Position numbers and translations under genes: made by a program
Part shown: piece by piece, positions 17,700-26,936 of the stretch
Layout: the number at the start of each line of letters is the position of its first letter
Position numbering within the stretch: the first letter of the stretch is position 1
Assembly (NCBI RefSeq): GCF_047730075.1
Contig: NZ_CP159831.1
Location: forward strand, 2,917,173 to 2,981,172
DNA: 64,000 nucleotides
Origin: Njordibacter sp905182035
GTDB taxonomy: Bacteria; Pseudomonadota; Gammaproteobacteria; Pseudomonadales; Balneatricaceae
Direction of reading: 5' to 3'
The notes under the pieces: model-generated
Told to the model about the DNA's origin: nothing
Database searches by the model: none
What the model saw: the letters and a program-made list of their open reading frames with translations, nothing else

Positions 17700-18848
17700 A
17701 TGACCCAACTTACAGATACCCACGATAACGCCAATGACGGTTTACAAACGTTATTTAAGAACTTGCCCGGCATGGCCTACCGCTGTCTTAACCTGCCCCA
17801 TTGGCCCATGAGCTTTGTCAGCGAAGGTTGTGAAGCCTTGTGTGGTTATCGAAGCCAAGAATTAGAAATGCAATCTATTTTGTGGGGTGACTTTACCCAC
17901 CGCCATGATGTAGCAGAAGTTGACAGACAGGTGCGTGCAGCTGCTGATTTTGACCAGCCTTTTGAGGTGGAATACCGCATAGTGCCGCGCACTGGTCCCC
18001 ATAAGTGGGTATGGGAAAGGGGGCGAGTAGTGGGCAGGCTCGATGATGGCACGGCGATTATTGAAGGCTTTATCACTGATATTACCAGCCTGCGCCATGC
18101 AGAGCGCATGGTCAATGAACAACGCGAGCAACTGGCGCACGTAGAACGCCTTAACACCCTTGGGGAAATGACTGCTGCTATTGCCCATGAACTCAACCAA
18201 CCATTAACAGCCATCGCCATATACAGCAAGTCAGCAAAGCTGTTAGCCCAGCAAGGCCAGCAAGAAAAGTTATTGGACGTAATGGACAAAATGGCTCAAC
18301 AATCCCACCGCGCTGGGGCAGTGATTGAGCGCATGCAAGCCATGAGCTACCAATCTAGCCATCAACAGGATCAGGTGAATCCAACGGATTTATTAAAAGA
18401 AATTAAAGATTTGGCAGAAATTGAAGCACAGGTTAGGCACTTCACCATTGACTTAAAAATCCCCCAGCACTTGCCACTAATTTCCTGTGATCCGATTCAA
18501 ATTCAACAGGTTATTCTTAATCTATTACGTAATGGCATGCAGGCTATGCAAACCAACCAATGTTCGTCTGGCAGCGCCATTGAACTGCGAGCAGTAATCG
18601 ATCAACAGCAGCTGTGGATAAAGGTAACCGATCAAGGCACCGGCATCGAAGACAGCATGGCTGATAAATTATTTTTAGCCTTTGCTTCGAATAAGCACAC
18701 GGGCAAAGCTGTGGGCATGGGCTTGGGCCTAACCATCGGCAAAGCCATCATTGAAGCGCATGGTGGCCGATTGAATTACCGCAATTTAACGCCAGCTGGC
18801 GCAGAATTTTTCTTCAACTTAGCCATCGCTCCACAGGTACAAGCATGA
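17700..18848 (+). CDS. FixL-like PAS sensor histidine kinase
   Basis: A soluble 382-residue sensor with no membrane helix. Residues about 15-130 are a PAS domain plus PAC tail (EVEYRIVPRTGPHKWVWERG). The dimerisation/phosphoacceptor box AIAHELNQPLTAI places the histidine at residue 163. The ATPase domain covers 260-377, with NLLRNGMQAM (N box), TDQGTGIED and GMGLGLTIG. The HELNQPL form is typical of FixL/TodS-type kinases. The signal is unknown; no haem-binding residue pattern could be assigned. Its stop overlaps the response regulator start (ATGA), so the two form one operon. Confidence 0.9.
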   Translation: MTQLTDTHDNANDGLQTLFKNLPGMAYRCLNLPHWPMSFVSEGCEALCGYRSQELEMQSILWGDFTHRHDVAEVDRQVRAAADFDQPFEVEYRIVPRTGPHKWVWERGRVVGRLDDGTAIIEGFITDITSLRHAERMVNEQREQLAHVERLNTLGEMTAAIAHELNQPLTAIAIYSKSAKLLAQQGQQEKLLDVMDKMAQQSHRAGAVIERMQAMSYQSSHQQDQVNPTDLLKEIKDLAEIEAQVRHFTIDLKIPQHLPLISCDPIQIQQVILNLLRNGMQAMQTNQCSSGSAIELRAVIDQQQLWIKVTDQGTGIEDSMADKLFLAFASNKHTGKAVGMGLGLTIGKAIIEAHGGRLNYRNLTPAGAEFFFNLAIAPQVQA

Positions 18849-19447
18849 GCCAATCGGTGTTCATTGTAGATGATGACCCTGCCGTGCGTGACTCCATAAG
18901 CTTGTGGCTGTCCTGCCATAGCTATCACACCCTTTGTTTTGCAGACGCTGTGCAGTTTATACAACAATTCACCACCGACTTGAACGGCTGCATTATTGCG
19001 GATATTCGTATGCCAGGCATGGATGGCTTGGAACTGCAGGCCCATCTCAATGACATGGGTTGCCAACTACCATTGATATTCATTACTGGCCATGGCACCG
19101 TGCCTATGGCCGTTGAAGCCATGCGTAATGGCGCACTAGACTACCTGCGTAAGCCGGTGAATGAGCGACAGTTATTACATAAGGTAGCCGAAGCTTTTGC
19201 CGCTGATCAAGCTAATAGTCAGAGGCGCCAGCTAGCGCTTGAACATCAAACCCAGTTTAATAGTCTCACTAGCAGAGAACAACAGGTTGTAGCTCTAGTT
19301 GTGGACGGCCTCGCCAACAAAGTGATTGCCTCTGATCTTGGTATTAGTGAGAGAACTGTTGAGGTACATCGTGCTAGTGTGATGCTTAAACTCGGGGTTA
19401 AAACATTGGCACAGCTTGTTAAAAGTTACTTTAAGATCTCCAAGTAG
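18845..19447 (+). CDS. FixJ-type response regulator
   Basis: The 200-residue protein has a receiver domain (FIVDDDPAVRDSI, phosphoacceptor D53 in ADIRMPGMDG, K103 in LRKPV) and a LuxR-type helix-turn-helix near residues 135-198 (LTSREQQVVALVVDGLANK, SERTVEVHRASVMLKLG). It is the partner of the overlapping kinase and a DNA-binding transcription factor. The nearest downstream gene is tmm, 164 bases on, a plausible but unproven target. Confidence 0.92.
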   Translation: MSQSVFIVDDDPAVRDSISLWLSCHSYHTLCFADAVQFIQQFTTDLNGCIIADIRMPGMDGLELQAHLNDMGCQLPLIFITGHGTVPMAVEAMRNGALDYLRKPVNERQLLHKVAEAFAADQANSQRRQLALEHQTQFNSLTSREQQVVALVVDGLANKVIASDLGISERTVEVHRASVMLKLGVKTLAQLVKSYFKISK

Positions 19448-19611
19448 GGGCCTGTAAGCCTCTTTTCAGCGTTGGTGACAACTGCAAAGGTGGCTCGCTG
19501 TTGGCGATGGGCAAGACTACGGGTTTTCCACAATATTTAATCGCCCCTGTTTAAGCTAGTCTGTCAGTACTCAAATAAAAACTTGCCATAGATCAATTAA
19601 CGAGGTGTTCC

Positions 19612-20970
19612 ATGAGTAAAAAACGTGTTGCCATTATCGGCGCAGGGCCAAGCGGCTTGGCCCAATTACGAGCATTCCAATCTGCCCAAGCCAAGGGTGC
19701 AGAAATTCCAGAAATCGTGTGTTTTGAAAAGCAGGAAAACTGGGGCGGATTGTGGAATTACACCTGGCGCACGGGTGTAGACCAATATGGTGAACCTGTT
19801 CATGGCAGTATGTACCGCTACCTTTGGTCTAACGGCCCTAAGGAAGGCTTGGAGTTTGCCGACTACTCTTTCGACGAACACTTTGGCCGTGAAATCGCCT
19901 CATACCCTCCTCGTGCGGTATTGTTCGACTATATAGAAGGCCGTGTTAAAAAGGCTGACGTACGCAAGTACATTCGTTTTTCTAATGTTATACGTAACGT
20001 TGCTTACAACGACAGCTCAGACACCTTCACCGTTACGGCGGAAGACTTACCGAACAACAAACAGTATCAAGAAGAATTTGACTACGTTATTGTATCCAGT
20101 GGCCACTTTTCTACCCCCAACGTACCTGAGTATCCTGGTTTCAATCATTTTGGTGGCCGCATCATGCACGCTCACGACTTCCGGGACGCATTAGAATTCA
20201 AAGACAAGGACGTGTTAATTTTGGGCACCTCTTATTCGGCAGAAGACATCGGCTCTCAATGTTGGAAGTATGGCGCCAAAACCATTACCGTGGCCCACCG
20301 CACCGCACCAATGGGTTATAACTGGCCAGACAACTGGCAAGAAGTTCCCGCATTGGAGCGGGTAGACGAAAATACAGCTTACTTTATTGATGGTACACAA
20401 AAACAAATTGATGCCATCATCCTGTGCACGGGTTACATTCACCACTTCCCGTTTATGGAAGAGTCTCTCAAGCTTAAGACCAATAATCGACTTTATCCCG
20501 TAGATTTGTACAACGGCGTGGTATGGCAGCATAACCCTAAACTGCTTTATCTTGGCATGCAGGACCAGTGGTACACCTTTAACATGTTCGATGCTCAAGC
20601 TTGGTATGCAAGGGATGTCGTTATGGGTCGTGTGGCTTTGCCAACACAACCAGAAATGCAGCAAGACATTGATGACTGGCGGGCCCAAGAAGACGCTGGT
20701 GCCGATGACTATGAGGCCATTGCTTTTCAAGGCCGTTACACCATGGAGTTAATGGCAAAAACCGACTATCCCGCTATCGACTTAGAAGACTGTAACCAAG
20801 CCTTCTATCAGTGGAAGAAGCACAAAAAACTAGACATCATGGCCTTCCGTGACCACGGTTATAAGTCTGCATTGACCGGTAAAATAGCGCCAGCCCACCA
20901 CACTCCATGGCAGGATGCACTCGACGACTCCCTAGAATGCTATTTAGGCAAGGGTGAAGGTAAGGGTTAG
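19612..20970 (+). CDS. tmm: Trimethylamine monooxygenase (flavin-containing)
   Basis: Oxidises trimethylamine to trimethylamine N-oxide with NADPH and O2. The 452 residues fit bacterial FMOs. FAD motif GAGPSGLAQLRAFQS at residues 9-23, FMO signature FGGRIMHAHDF near 182, and NADPH motif LGTSYSAEDIG near 203 are present. Segments such as ENWGGLWNYTWRTG and GSMYRYLWSNGPKEGLEF strongly recall marine Tmm enzymes rather than other FMOs. In many methylamine users tmm sits next to the TMAO demethylase gene; here it stands alone between the two-component pair and an FAH-family gene. A broader amine or sulfide substrate is possible. Ribosome site GAGG lies 8 bases before the start. Confidence 0.88.
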   Translation: MSKKRVAIIGAGPSGLAQLRAFQSAQAKGAEIPEIVCFEKQENWGGLWNYTWRTGVDQYGEPVHGSMYRYLWSNGPKEGLEFADYSFDEHFGREIASYPPRAVLFDYIEGRVKKADVRKYIRFSNVIRNVAYNDSSDTFTVTAEDLPNNKQYQEEFDYVIVSSGHFSTPNVPEYPGFNHFGGRIMHAHDFRDALEFKDKDVLILGTSYSAEDIGSQCWKYGAKTITVAHRTAPMGYNWPDNWQEVPALERVDENTAYFIDGTQKQIDAIILCTGYIHHFPFMEESLKLKTNNRLYPVDLYNGVVWQHNPKLLYLGMQDQWYTFNMFDAQAWYARDVVMGRVALPTQPEMQQDIDDWRAQEDAGADDYEAIAFQGRYTMELMAKTDYPAIDLEDCNQAFYQWKKHKKLDIMAFRDHGYKSALTGKIAPAHHTPWQDALDDSLECYLGKGEGKG

Positions 20971-20972
20971 AG

Positions 20973-21869
20973 CTAGGCTAAAGCCAGTCTGTTGGTGAGG
21001 GGAAGGGTGCCTTCAATGGCCACTTCCACCTCATCGCCTGGTACTAAAAAACGCATGGGGTTAAATCCCATGCCAACCCCTGCAGGCGTTCCAGTGGCAA
21101 TCACGTCACCCACTTCTAGGGTAATACCCGCCGATAATGTTGCTATTAGGGTGGGAATATCAAAAATCATTTGTGCCAAGGTGGCATCTTGTCTTAGTTC
21201 GCCGTTGACTTTACAGGTGAGGCGCAGGTCATCACTTAATGGCTTGCCGTAAGTGGGTGTAATGGCCGGACCCATGGGACCAAAACCATCTAAACATTTA
21301 CCAAGGTGCCATTGGTTATGGCGTTTTTGTAAATCTCTAGCAGACACATCGTTATAGCAAGCAAAACCAAAGACGTGACTCCATGCGTCTTGTTTCGAAA
21401 TATTTACCCCTGACTTGCCTATCACCAGAGCCAGTTCTCCCTCGTAATCTATCTTACGGGTTACCCCAGCGTGTAGGGGAATGGAGTCTAGTGGGCCAAT
21501 AAGGGTATTAGTCGCCTTACTGAATACGATAGGATATTTTGGGAGATCGGCGCTGATGCCCATTTTATCCGCAATTTCTGCTGCATGATCGGCGTAGTTT
21601 TTACCAATGCAAAACACGTTGCGGCGCAACTGGGGTAGCGGTGGACCCACCAATTCTGGCCCGTAGCTAACACATGCGATATTGTTTTCATGAGCCATCT
21701 TGACGAGGGCCTCAAGGTTATCCTGTACACTTTGGGGGCCATCTAACAAAGACCACATATCAGTACATGGAACGGCTAAGCCTAAAGCGACACTCGCCAC
21801 ATCAAGATCAATTAAGTAGTTCTCTATAACGGCACCTAAACGCCCGTTCTTCATGGTGACATAATGCAT
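20973..21869 (-). CDS. Fumarylacetoacetate hydrolase family protein
   Basis: A 298-residue FAH-fold enzyme. The catalytic domain starts near residue 85 (NVFCIGKNYADHAAE) and contains the metal acidic residues in KIDYEGELALVIG and NDVSARDLQKRHNQWHLGK, followed by KCLDGFGPMGPAI and VIATGTPAGVGMG. The family includes hydrolases, decarboxylases and isomerases of 2-oxo acids; the substrate cannot be assigned. It converges tail-to-tail with tmm with only two bases between, so the link to amine oxidation is positional, not operonic. Confidence 0.88.
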   Translation of the reverse strand: MHYVTMKNGRLGAVIENYLIDLDVASVALGLAVPCTDMWSLLDGPQSVQDNLEALVKMAHENNIACVSYGPELVGPPLPQLRRNVFCIGKNYADHAAEIADKMGISADLPKYPIVFSKATNTLIGPLDSIPLHAGVTRKIDYEGELALVIGKSGVNISKQDAWSHVFGFACYNDVSARDLQKRHNQWHLGKCLDGFGPMGPAITPTYGKPLSDDLRLTCKVNGELRQDATLAQMIFDIPTLIATLSAGITLEVGDVIATGTPAGVGMGFNPMRFLVPGDEVEVAIEGTLPLTNRLALA

Positions 21870-22058
21870 GTTAATTGCTCCTGAATATTCTGTATTAGCT
21901 TAATAGGCCTTGGTCGCATACCGAAGTTAACCAATGTTAGGTATAATAACGCTTCATTTAAGACCCAATGCCACATCAACGCGACATTCTGGTCTATTTC
22001 TATACCTTTTACCTGTCACTAAGCAGTCATTCAAAAGGTCCACGCTTCGGAGTATCTA

Positions 22059-23036
22059 ATGAAGAGCCCAGTTAACGTTGTTATCACCGGTGCCGCCGGC
22101 CAGATTTCTTATTCCCTAATCTTTCGTATCGCCAAAGGCGAAATGTTAGGCAGTGATCAGCCAATAAACCTAAAGTTATTGGAAATCACCCCAGCCCTTG
22201 GAGCACTCAATGGCGTGGTTATGGAAATTGAAGACTGTGCGTTCCCGTTAGTGAACTCTATCACGCCTACAGATAACGCGGCAGTGGCCTTTGATGATGC
22301 TCACTATTGTTTACTTGTTGGTGCTCGTCCACGTGGACCAGGCATGGAACGTAAAGACTTGCTAGAAGCTAACGCAAACATCTTTACCGCTCAGGGTAAG
22401 GCGATCAACGACAATGCCAATGGCAATGTTAAAGTGCTAGTCGTGGGCAACCCTGCCAACACCAATGCTTATATCGCTATGAAGAGTGCACCAGATCTAA
22501 GCCCGCTGCAGTTTACGGCCATGACTCGTTTAGACCACAACCGTGCCCTTACCCAGCTGGCAAATAAAACCAATGCCGGTGTAAGTGACGTGAAGATGTT
22601 GTGCATCTGGGGCAACCACTCAGCCACTATGTACGCCGACGTGACCAATGCCACAGTGAAGGGCAAGACAGCAACGGACCTAGTAGACCAAAATTGGATC
22701 GACACGGACTTTATCCCAGTCATCGCCCAGCGAGGTGCATCCATCATTAAAGCCCGTGGCGCATCTTCTGCAGCCTCTGCGGCCAACGCAGCAATCGACC
22801 ACATGCGTATCTGGGCTGCGGGCACAGAAAACGGTGATTGGACCAGCATGGGTATTGCTAGTGATGGTAGTTACGGTATCCCTAAGGACTTAATGTTCTC
22901 TTTCCCCGTGACTTGCCAAAACGGCGAGTACTGCATTGTTCAAGGCTTATCAATTGATGCAGCAAGCCAAGCTTACATCGATAAGACTCGCCAAGAGCTA
23001 GAAGAAGAGCGCGACGCTATTGCTCATTTAGTGTAA
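22059..23036 (+). CDS. mdh: Malate dehydrogenase
   Basis: NAD-dependent interconversion of malate and oxaloacetate in the TCA cycle. The 325-residue length and the opening NVVITGAAGQISYSLIFRIA mark the longer, LDH-like MDH type found in beta- and many marine gammaproteobacteria, not the 312-residue enteric type. The nucleotide loop is GAAGQISYS, the substrate arginine loop GARPRGPGMERKDLL (residues about 92-106), and the catalytic histidine is in IWGNHSATMYAD. CGGAG stands 7 bases before the start. A TATAAT-like box at 21942 may be its promoter, though without a good -35. Confidence 0.96.
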   Translation: MKSPVNVVITGAAGQISYSLIFRIAKGEMLGSDQPINLKLLEITPALGALNGVVMEIEDCAFPLVNSITPTDNAAVAFDDAHYCLLVGARPRGPGMERKDLLEANANIFTAQGKAINDNANGNVKVLVVGNPANTNAYIAMKSAPDLSPLQFTAMTRLDHNRALTQLANKTNAGVSDVKMLCIWGNHSATMYADVTNATVKGKTATDLVDQNWIDTDFIPVIAQRGASIIKARGASSAASAANAAIDHMRIWAAGTENGDWTSMGIASDGSYGIPKDLMFSFPVTCQNGEYCIVQGLSIDAASQAYIDKTRQELEEERDAIAHLV

Positions 23037-23056
23037 TCGTTATCATTGAGCTAAAA

Positions 23057-23086
23057 CAAAAAAACCGCCAAAAGGCGGTTTTTTTA
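23057..23086. terminator. Intrinsic terminator between mdh and amt unit
   Basis: AACCGCC, loop AAAA, GGCGGTT with A and T runs on both sides. It serves mdh (+) and the small gene after amt (-). Confidence 0.92.
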
Positions 23087-23120
23087 GGTCTCAACTTTAG
23101 ACCTCAGAGTTGAGCATCAT

Positions 23121-23291
23121 TTACTGATGAGCAATCTCAGCCCTTTCTTCTGCGTTATAGGACACGACAAGTGGCACTACAAGCATTACTGCCATAACCC
23201 AAAAGCATACCGCCATACCCATAGGGCTGTCAGCATAGCTGAAGATGGCTTCTGCACCTTCCCAGCTAGTAATTGGTGATGAATTAAACAT
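23121..23291 (-). CDS. 56-residue single-span membrane protein behind amt
   Basis: Too short for ordinary gene calls, but well supported: ATG at 23291, AGAGGA ribosome site 7 bases upstream, stop TAA, then the shared terminator. The product begins MFNSSPITSWEGAEAIFSYA, has one hydrophobic span around residues 24-45 (MGMAVCFWVMAVMLVVPLVV) and a charged tail NAEERAEIAHQ. It lies 67 bases after the ammonium transporter on the same strand, so it is very likely cotranscribed. I do not recognise the family. A role as a small partner of the transporter is a guess from position. Confidence 0.75.
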   Translation of the reverse strand: MFNSSPITSWEGAEAIFSYADSPMGMAVCFWVMAVMLVVPLVVSYNAEERAEIAHQ

Positions 23292-23358
23292 AGGTAAATC
23301 CTCTTATTCTTAATGGATACAAGCTAAACCTGTTTAGGTTTAGCTTGTGCAGCTCAAG

Positions 23359-24672
23359 TTACTGAGAGCGAATCTCTTCTGGGTAGGCAATGCCTTCCAA
23401 CTCGTGATCCATGCCGTCACGTTGTACGCCGTCACCAGCGCGAAGGACACCTAACTTATTGAAGATCCAAGACAAGACATAACCAGGAATAAAGCCGGTT
23501 AGCATCATCACTATTGCACCAATCACTTGGCCTGTCATGTTGATAGGTGGAATCTCAAAGCCGTCCCAAGAGCTAAAGCCTGGGTAACCGCCTAGGAAGA
23601 TACCAACAGCCAATAAGCCCCAAACACCACAAATGCCATGCACTGAGACTGCGCCAACAGCGTCGTCGATGCCCATCTTCTCAAGTTGCCCAGCAGCCCA
23701 AGGACCTAAGTAACCACCAGCAAAGGCAATAGCAAATGCCAATGGTGGGTACCACAAGTCAAGACCGGCTGCAGCGGAGATAACACCACACAATGCACCA
23801 GACATCATCCAGAACGGATCACGGGTACAGGCGTAACAACCGATGATACCACCAGCAACAGCCATCAAGGTGTTAAAGAGGTATGCAGAAAGAGTGGTTG
23901 GGCCGCCGTAAATGTTGGTCCAACCGCCACCTACACCGTAGTTATACAGAACACATGCGCCGATGAAACCGAAGAAACCTACAACGATCAACATCAAACC
24001 AGTAATGGTCATAGGTAAACTATGGCCACGGATCTGGTTAGCACTGCCATCTGCATTGAACTTGCCAATTCGTGGGCCAAGGTTGATCAATACACCTAAA
24101 GCAAAGAAGCCTGAGATAGTATGTACCACACCAGAAGCCACAGCATCGTGATAACCATACTCAGTTACCAACCAACCTGCTGGATGCCAGCCCCAAGACG
24201 CTGCTAAGTTCCACACTACAGAACCTAAAATTACCGCTAGCACAACGAAGGATGCCATACGGATACGTTCGATAACCGCACCTGACAAGATCGAAGCCGT
24301 AGTACAGGCAAACAGAGTGAAGGCACCCCAGAATACACCTGTGGCTTGGTCTGCCATGTTAGGTCCCATAATGGCTGACATAGGCAAACCAAACTCGCCC
24401 CAAACTGGGTCGTAGGTAAAGCCCTGCCAAAAGGACAAGTAGATCAACCAACCGAACATATAAAAGGTGGGGATCATGAACGCGAACGCTAGAACGTTTT
24501 TGGTACCAGAGGCCAGTGAATGTTTAACTCGCGAGGCGCCCATTTCATACATGAGGAAGCCTGCGTGAATTAAGACCATTATGGCGGTACACCAATAATA
24601 AAATATTTCGAGGTTAGTGTTGCTTAAACCCTGCAACGCCTCTATTGCTGCTTGCATTTCTTCAGGAGTCAT
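23359..24672 (-). CDS. amt: Ammonium transporter
   Basis: An Amt/Mep/Rh channel of 437 residues with about eleven membrane helices. The twin-histidine pore is visible in VASGVVHTISGFFALG and VGAVSVHGICGVWG, and the outer recruitment region in the Trp/Phe-rich loops (FWGAFTLFACTTAS). The C-terminal tail has GDGVQRDGMDHELEG, resembling the cytoplasmic segment through which PII controls AmtB, but no glnK is adjacent. The downstream neighbour is the 56-residue membrane protein. The 411-base upstream gap was scanned without a clear sigma-54 site. Confidence 0.93.
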   Translation of the reverse strand: MTPEEMQAAIEALQGLSNTNLEIFYYWCTAIMVLIHAGFLMYEMGASRVKHSLASGTKNVLAFAFMIPTFYMFGWLIYLSFWQGFTYDPVWGEFGLPMSAIMGPNMADQATGVFWGAFTLFACTTASILSGAVIERIRMASFVVLAVILGSVVWNLAASWGWHPAGWLVTEYGYHDAVASGVVHTISGFFALGVLINLGPRIGKFNADGSANQIRGHSLPMTITGLMLIVVGFFGFIGACVLYNYGVGGGWTNIYGGPTTLSAYLFNTLMAVAGGIIGCYACTRDPFWMMSGALCGVISAAAGLDLWYPPLAFAIAFAGGYLGPWAAGQLEKMGIDDAVGAVSVHGICGVWGLLAVGIFLGGYPGFSSWDGFEIPPINMTGQVIGAIVMMLTGFIPGYVLSWIFNKLGVLRAGDGVQRDGMDHELEGIAYPEEIRSQ

Positions 24673-25083
24673 TAGTCTCCCTCCATTTTGTTGTTATTTT
24701 TTAATTTAAGGTAGTGGCGCATCAACTATGCGATGAGAGCGGTGGATATATTCATACAAAAGATATACTCATAGCTCGCATCAATGATAATAACCATGAA
24801 GCCATGCACTCGTCAAACACAAATCCGTCATACTTTTTCTTATAAAAGGCAGTAAAAACCAGCTGCATAGCCCGTGTTAACTGACTTATAAAGAGTTTTT
24901 CCATAACAGACAAAAACGACATCAATGACAATAAATCAGTTAATTGCAAAGAAATGTAAAGTTAATTGTCACTTTTTGCCTTCTGGATGTGCTTAAGAAG
25001 CAGTACATCACCTGACTTAGCAGGTGCCATGTCACAACTACTCACGGGGAAAGGCAGCGCTTATAGGCTTAATATTGATTTTT
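24673..25083. other. Non-coding gap between amt start and itcR-like gene
   Basis: About 410 bases. It must hold the amt promoter (minus strand) and the 3' end of the LysR gene. A 65-codon open frame on the minus strand has no recognisable features and no good ribosome site. No operator or hairpin could be named. Confidence 0.5.
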
Positions 25084-25992
25084 CTAATGCAAGAGCTTGC
25101 CTCCTGCACCTGCTGATATGAGCATGTCAATTAAAGCCTGCACAGAGCTGGACAGGGCCTCACCATCTCGTACCAGCACACTTCGATCCCTCAATGCCCA
25201 ACTGTCGGCTAGCTCCAGAAGCTTTAGGTTCATGGTTTTTGAGTGCCTTTTTGCAGCCGACTCAGGCACTACGCCTATACCCACTCCAGCTTCAATTACC
25301 CTGCACATCGCCTCAAAGCTACGCACTTGGAATCGTATGGTGCGGTCATAGCCGCTACGACTGAATTGATGCCGCAAAAATTCCAACATGGTGCTTCCTT
25401 CATGTAATGCGATATGCTCAAACTCTAAAGTTTGATTTAATGTGATACTGGTTTGTCGTTGCGCTAGTGGGTGATCTGGGGAAACAGCAAGCATCAGCCG
25501 ATCAGTGGAAAACCGAATTGCTCGTAGGCCCTGTTTGTGGATTTCACCCGAAATAATGCCGATGTCGGCAGTATCATTTGCCACAGAGTTAACAATATCG
25601 TCTGTGAGGCGCTCCTGAAGATCCACCGTCACTCCAGGATGCATAGCCAGGAGTTGCGCCACAATTTCCGGCAGAAATTCGGTCACCGCGGTGGTGTTTG
25701 CAAAAATTCTCAAATGCGTTGTCGCTGTGTCTGTTAGCTCCTCTTCCAAATAATCCATTTGACGCAGAATAAGTTGAGCTCGATGCAGCATGACTTTTCC
25801 AGCGGCAGTAAGACTTATACCTTTGTTACTGCGATATAAAAGTTGCGCACCCGCTTCATACTCCATGGCTTTAATACGCGCGCTAGCAGCAGGAGGCGAT
25901 AAGTAGGTAGCACGTGCACCATGAGTCAAATTACTGCATGCGGCAATGTTGATAAACAGCTTAATGTCAGTGGTATCTATTTTCATTTGCAT
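25084..25992 (-). CDS. LysR-type regulator, probably of itaconate genes
   Basis: The 302-residue protein has a winged helix-turn-helix at residues 1-65 (LFINIAACSNLTHGARATYL, ARIKAMEYEAGAQLLYRSN) and a periplasmic-binding-like effector domain beyond about 90. It is divergent from an operon whose order matches the itaconate cluster of Pseudomonas aeruginosa, where a LysR protein in the same place (RipR/ItcR) responds to itaconate. By that synteny it is the likely activator of the operon. LysR specificity cannot be read from sequence. Confidence 0.85.
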   Translation of the reverse strand: MQMKIDTTDIKLFINIAACSNLTHGARATYLSPPAASARIKAMEYEAGAQLLYRSNKGISLTAAGKVMLHRAQLILRQMDYLEEELTDTATTHLRIFANTTAVTEFLPEIVAQLLAMHPGVTVDLQERLTDDIVNSVANDTADIGIISGEIHKQGLRAIRFSTDRLMLAVSPDHPLAQRQTSITLNQTLEFEHIALHEGSTMLEFLRHQFSRSGYDRTIRFQVRSFEAMCRVIEAGVGIGVVPESAAKRHSKTMNLKLLELADSWALRDRSVLVRDGEALSSSVQALIDMLISAGAGGKLLH

Positions 25993-26002
25993 TAATCCAC
26001 GG

Positions 26003-26025
26003 TTTACGTGACGTTCTTAACGTAC
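26003..26025. promoter_or_regulatory. Candidate LysR operator in divergent region
   Basis: A perfect inverted repeat ACGTT-CTT-AACGT at 26011-26023, with a further TTACGTG on the left, sits in the 97-base gap between the lysR and hydratase starts. The ich-side ATG has no strong ribosome site. Position and symmetry support an operator; the regulator assignment is inference. Confidence 0.4.
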
Positions 26026-26089
26026 AAATATACAGAATTCAAAATGAATGGCAATATTATGCTCTTAAAGCATCTATAAAGTTAACAAT

Positions 26090-26929
26090 ATGCATGTAGA
26101 CCAATGGGTAGGTAAGGCAGAGAGCAGCAAAGAGCGGATAGCGCCATTCCCGGCTAACGCCATGGCTGCCACGCTCAATCATAGGGGCCTCCTATATAAA
26201 GACGGTGACCCATTACCCCCGTTGTGGCACTGGCTTTATTTTTTGCAAGTGTTCAACTTGAAGGACAAGGGGTATGACGGGCACTCAAAGTTGGGTGGTT
26301 TTCTGCCACCGCTGGAACTGCCCAGGCGAATGTGGGCTGGAAGTAGACTGAAGTTCCTAGCGCCGATGAACATCGGCGCTCAGCTCAACAAAAAATCTAC
26401 CATTAAGGCTGTAACACAAAAATCTGGCCGCTCAGGTGCGCTTGCATTTGTGACAGTTCTCCATCAAATCCATGATGGAGATACGCTATGCTTAGAAGAA
26501 GAGCATGACATCGTTTATCGTGAAAAGCCTAACTCAGACGCCCCTGAAGCGCTAGCAGCGCAAGCTCCTCGTGACTCGACCTTCAGTAGGAATATCGAGC
26601 CTGACCCAGTGATGTTATTTAGATATTCAGCACTAACTTTTAATGGCCACAGAATTCATTATGACCAGCCGTTTTGTACCAACGAGGAGGGCTATAAAGG
26701 ATTAGTAGTGCATGGGCCCTTGATGGCGACTATGTTATTAGACTTGGTCCGCTGTGAACTACCACAAGCAGTGGTATGTGAATTTGAATTCCGAGTCCTT
26801 GCACCCGTTTTTGAAACCAACACATTTTCCATACATGGTGAGCCTGATGACGACGGAAAAATCATCAAACTTTGGGTACGCCGAGATGATGGAGCACTTG
26901 TAATTAACGCACAAGCGACACTAAAGTGA
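26090..26929 (+). CDS. ich: MaoC/hotdog-fold hydratase, probable itaconyl-CoA hydratase
   Basis: A 279-residue double-hotdog protein. The N-terminal half (PLPPLWHWLYFLQVF, LGGFLPPLELPRRMWAGS) matches the FAS1-like dehydratase domain and the C-terminal half has the hydratase-2 region ALTFNGHRIHYDQPF and GLVVHGPLMATML, with an Asn-His-Asp-like active site. Related enzymes hydrate itaconyl-CoA or mesaconyl-C4-CoA to citramalyl-CoA. First gene of the operon; ends 7 bases before the dehydrogenase. The neighbours (CoA-transferase, CitE-like lyase) favour itaconyl-CoA; a mesaconyl-CoA role is the main alternative. Confidence 0.8.
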   Translation: MHVDQWVGKAESSKERIAPFPANAMAATLNHRGLLYKDGDPLPPLWHWLYFLQVFNLKDKGYDGHSKLGGFLPPLELPRRMWAGSRLKFLAPMNIGAQLNKKSTIKAVTQKSGRSGALAFVTVLHQIHDGDTLCLEEEHDIVYREKPNSDAPEALAAQAPRDSTFSRNIEPDPVMLFRYSALTFNGHRIHYDQPFCTNEEGYKGLVVHGPLMATMLLDLVRCELPQAVVCEFEFRVLAPVFETNTFSIHGEPDDDGKIIKLWVRRDDGALVINAQATLK

Positions 26930-26936
26930 GAAAACC

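Noticed and set aside
20215..20730. 171-codon frame opposite tmm
   Set aside because: Antisense to a strongly supported gene; no recognisable motifs.
24752..24949. 65-codon frame upstream of amt
   Set aside because: No ribosome site, no family features and it occupies the likely amt promoter region.
24673..25083. Sigma-54 promoter for amt
   Set aside because: No GG-N10-GC pair with proper context; the nearest candidate (AACACGGGCTATGCA on the minus strand) lacks the -24 GG.
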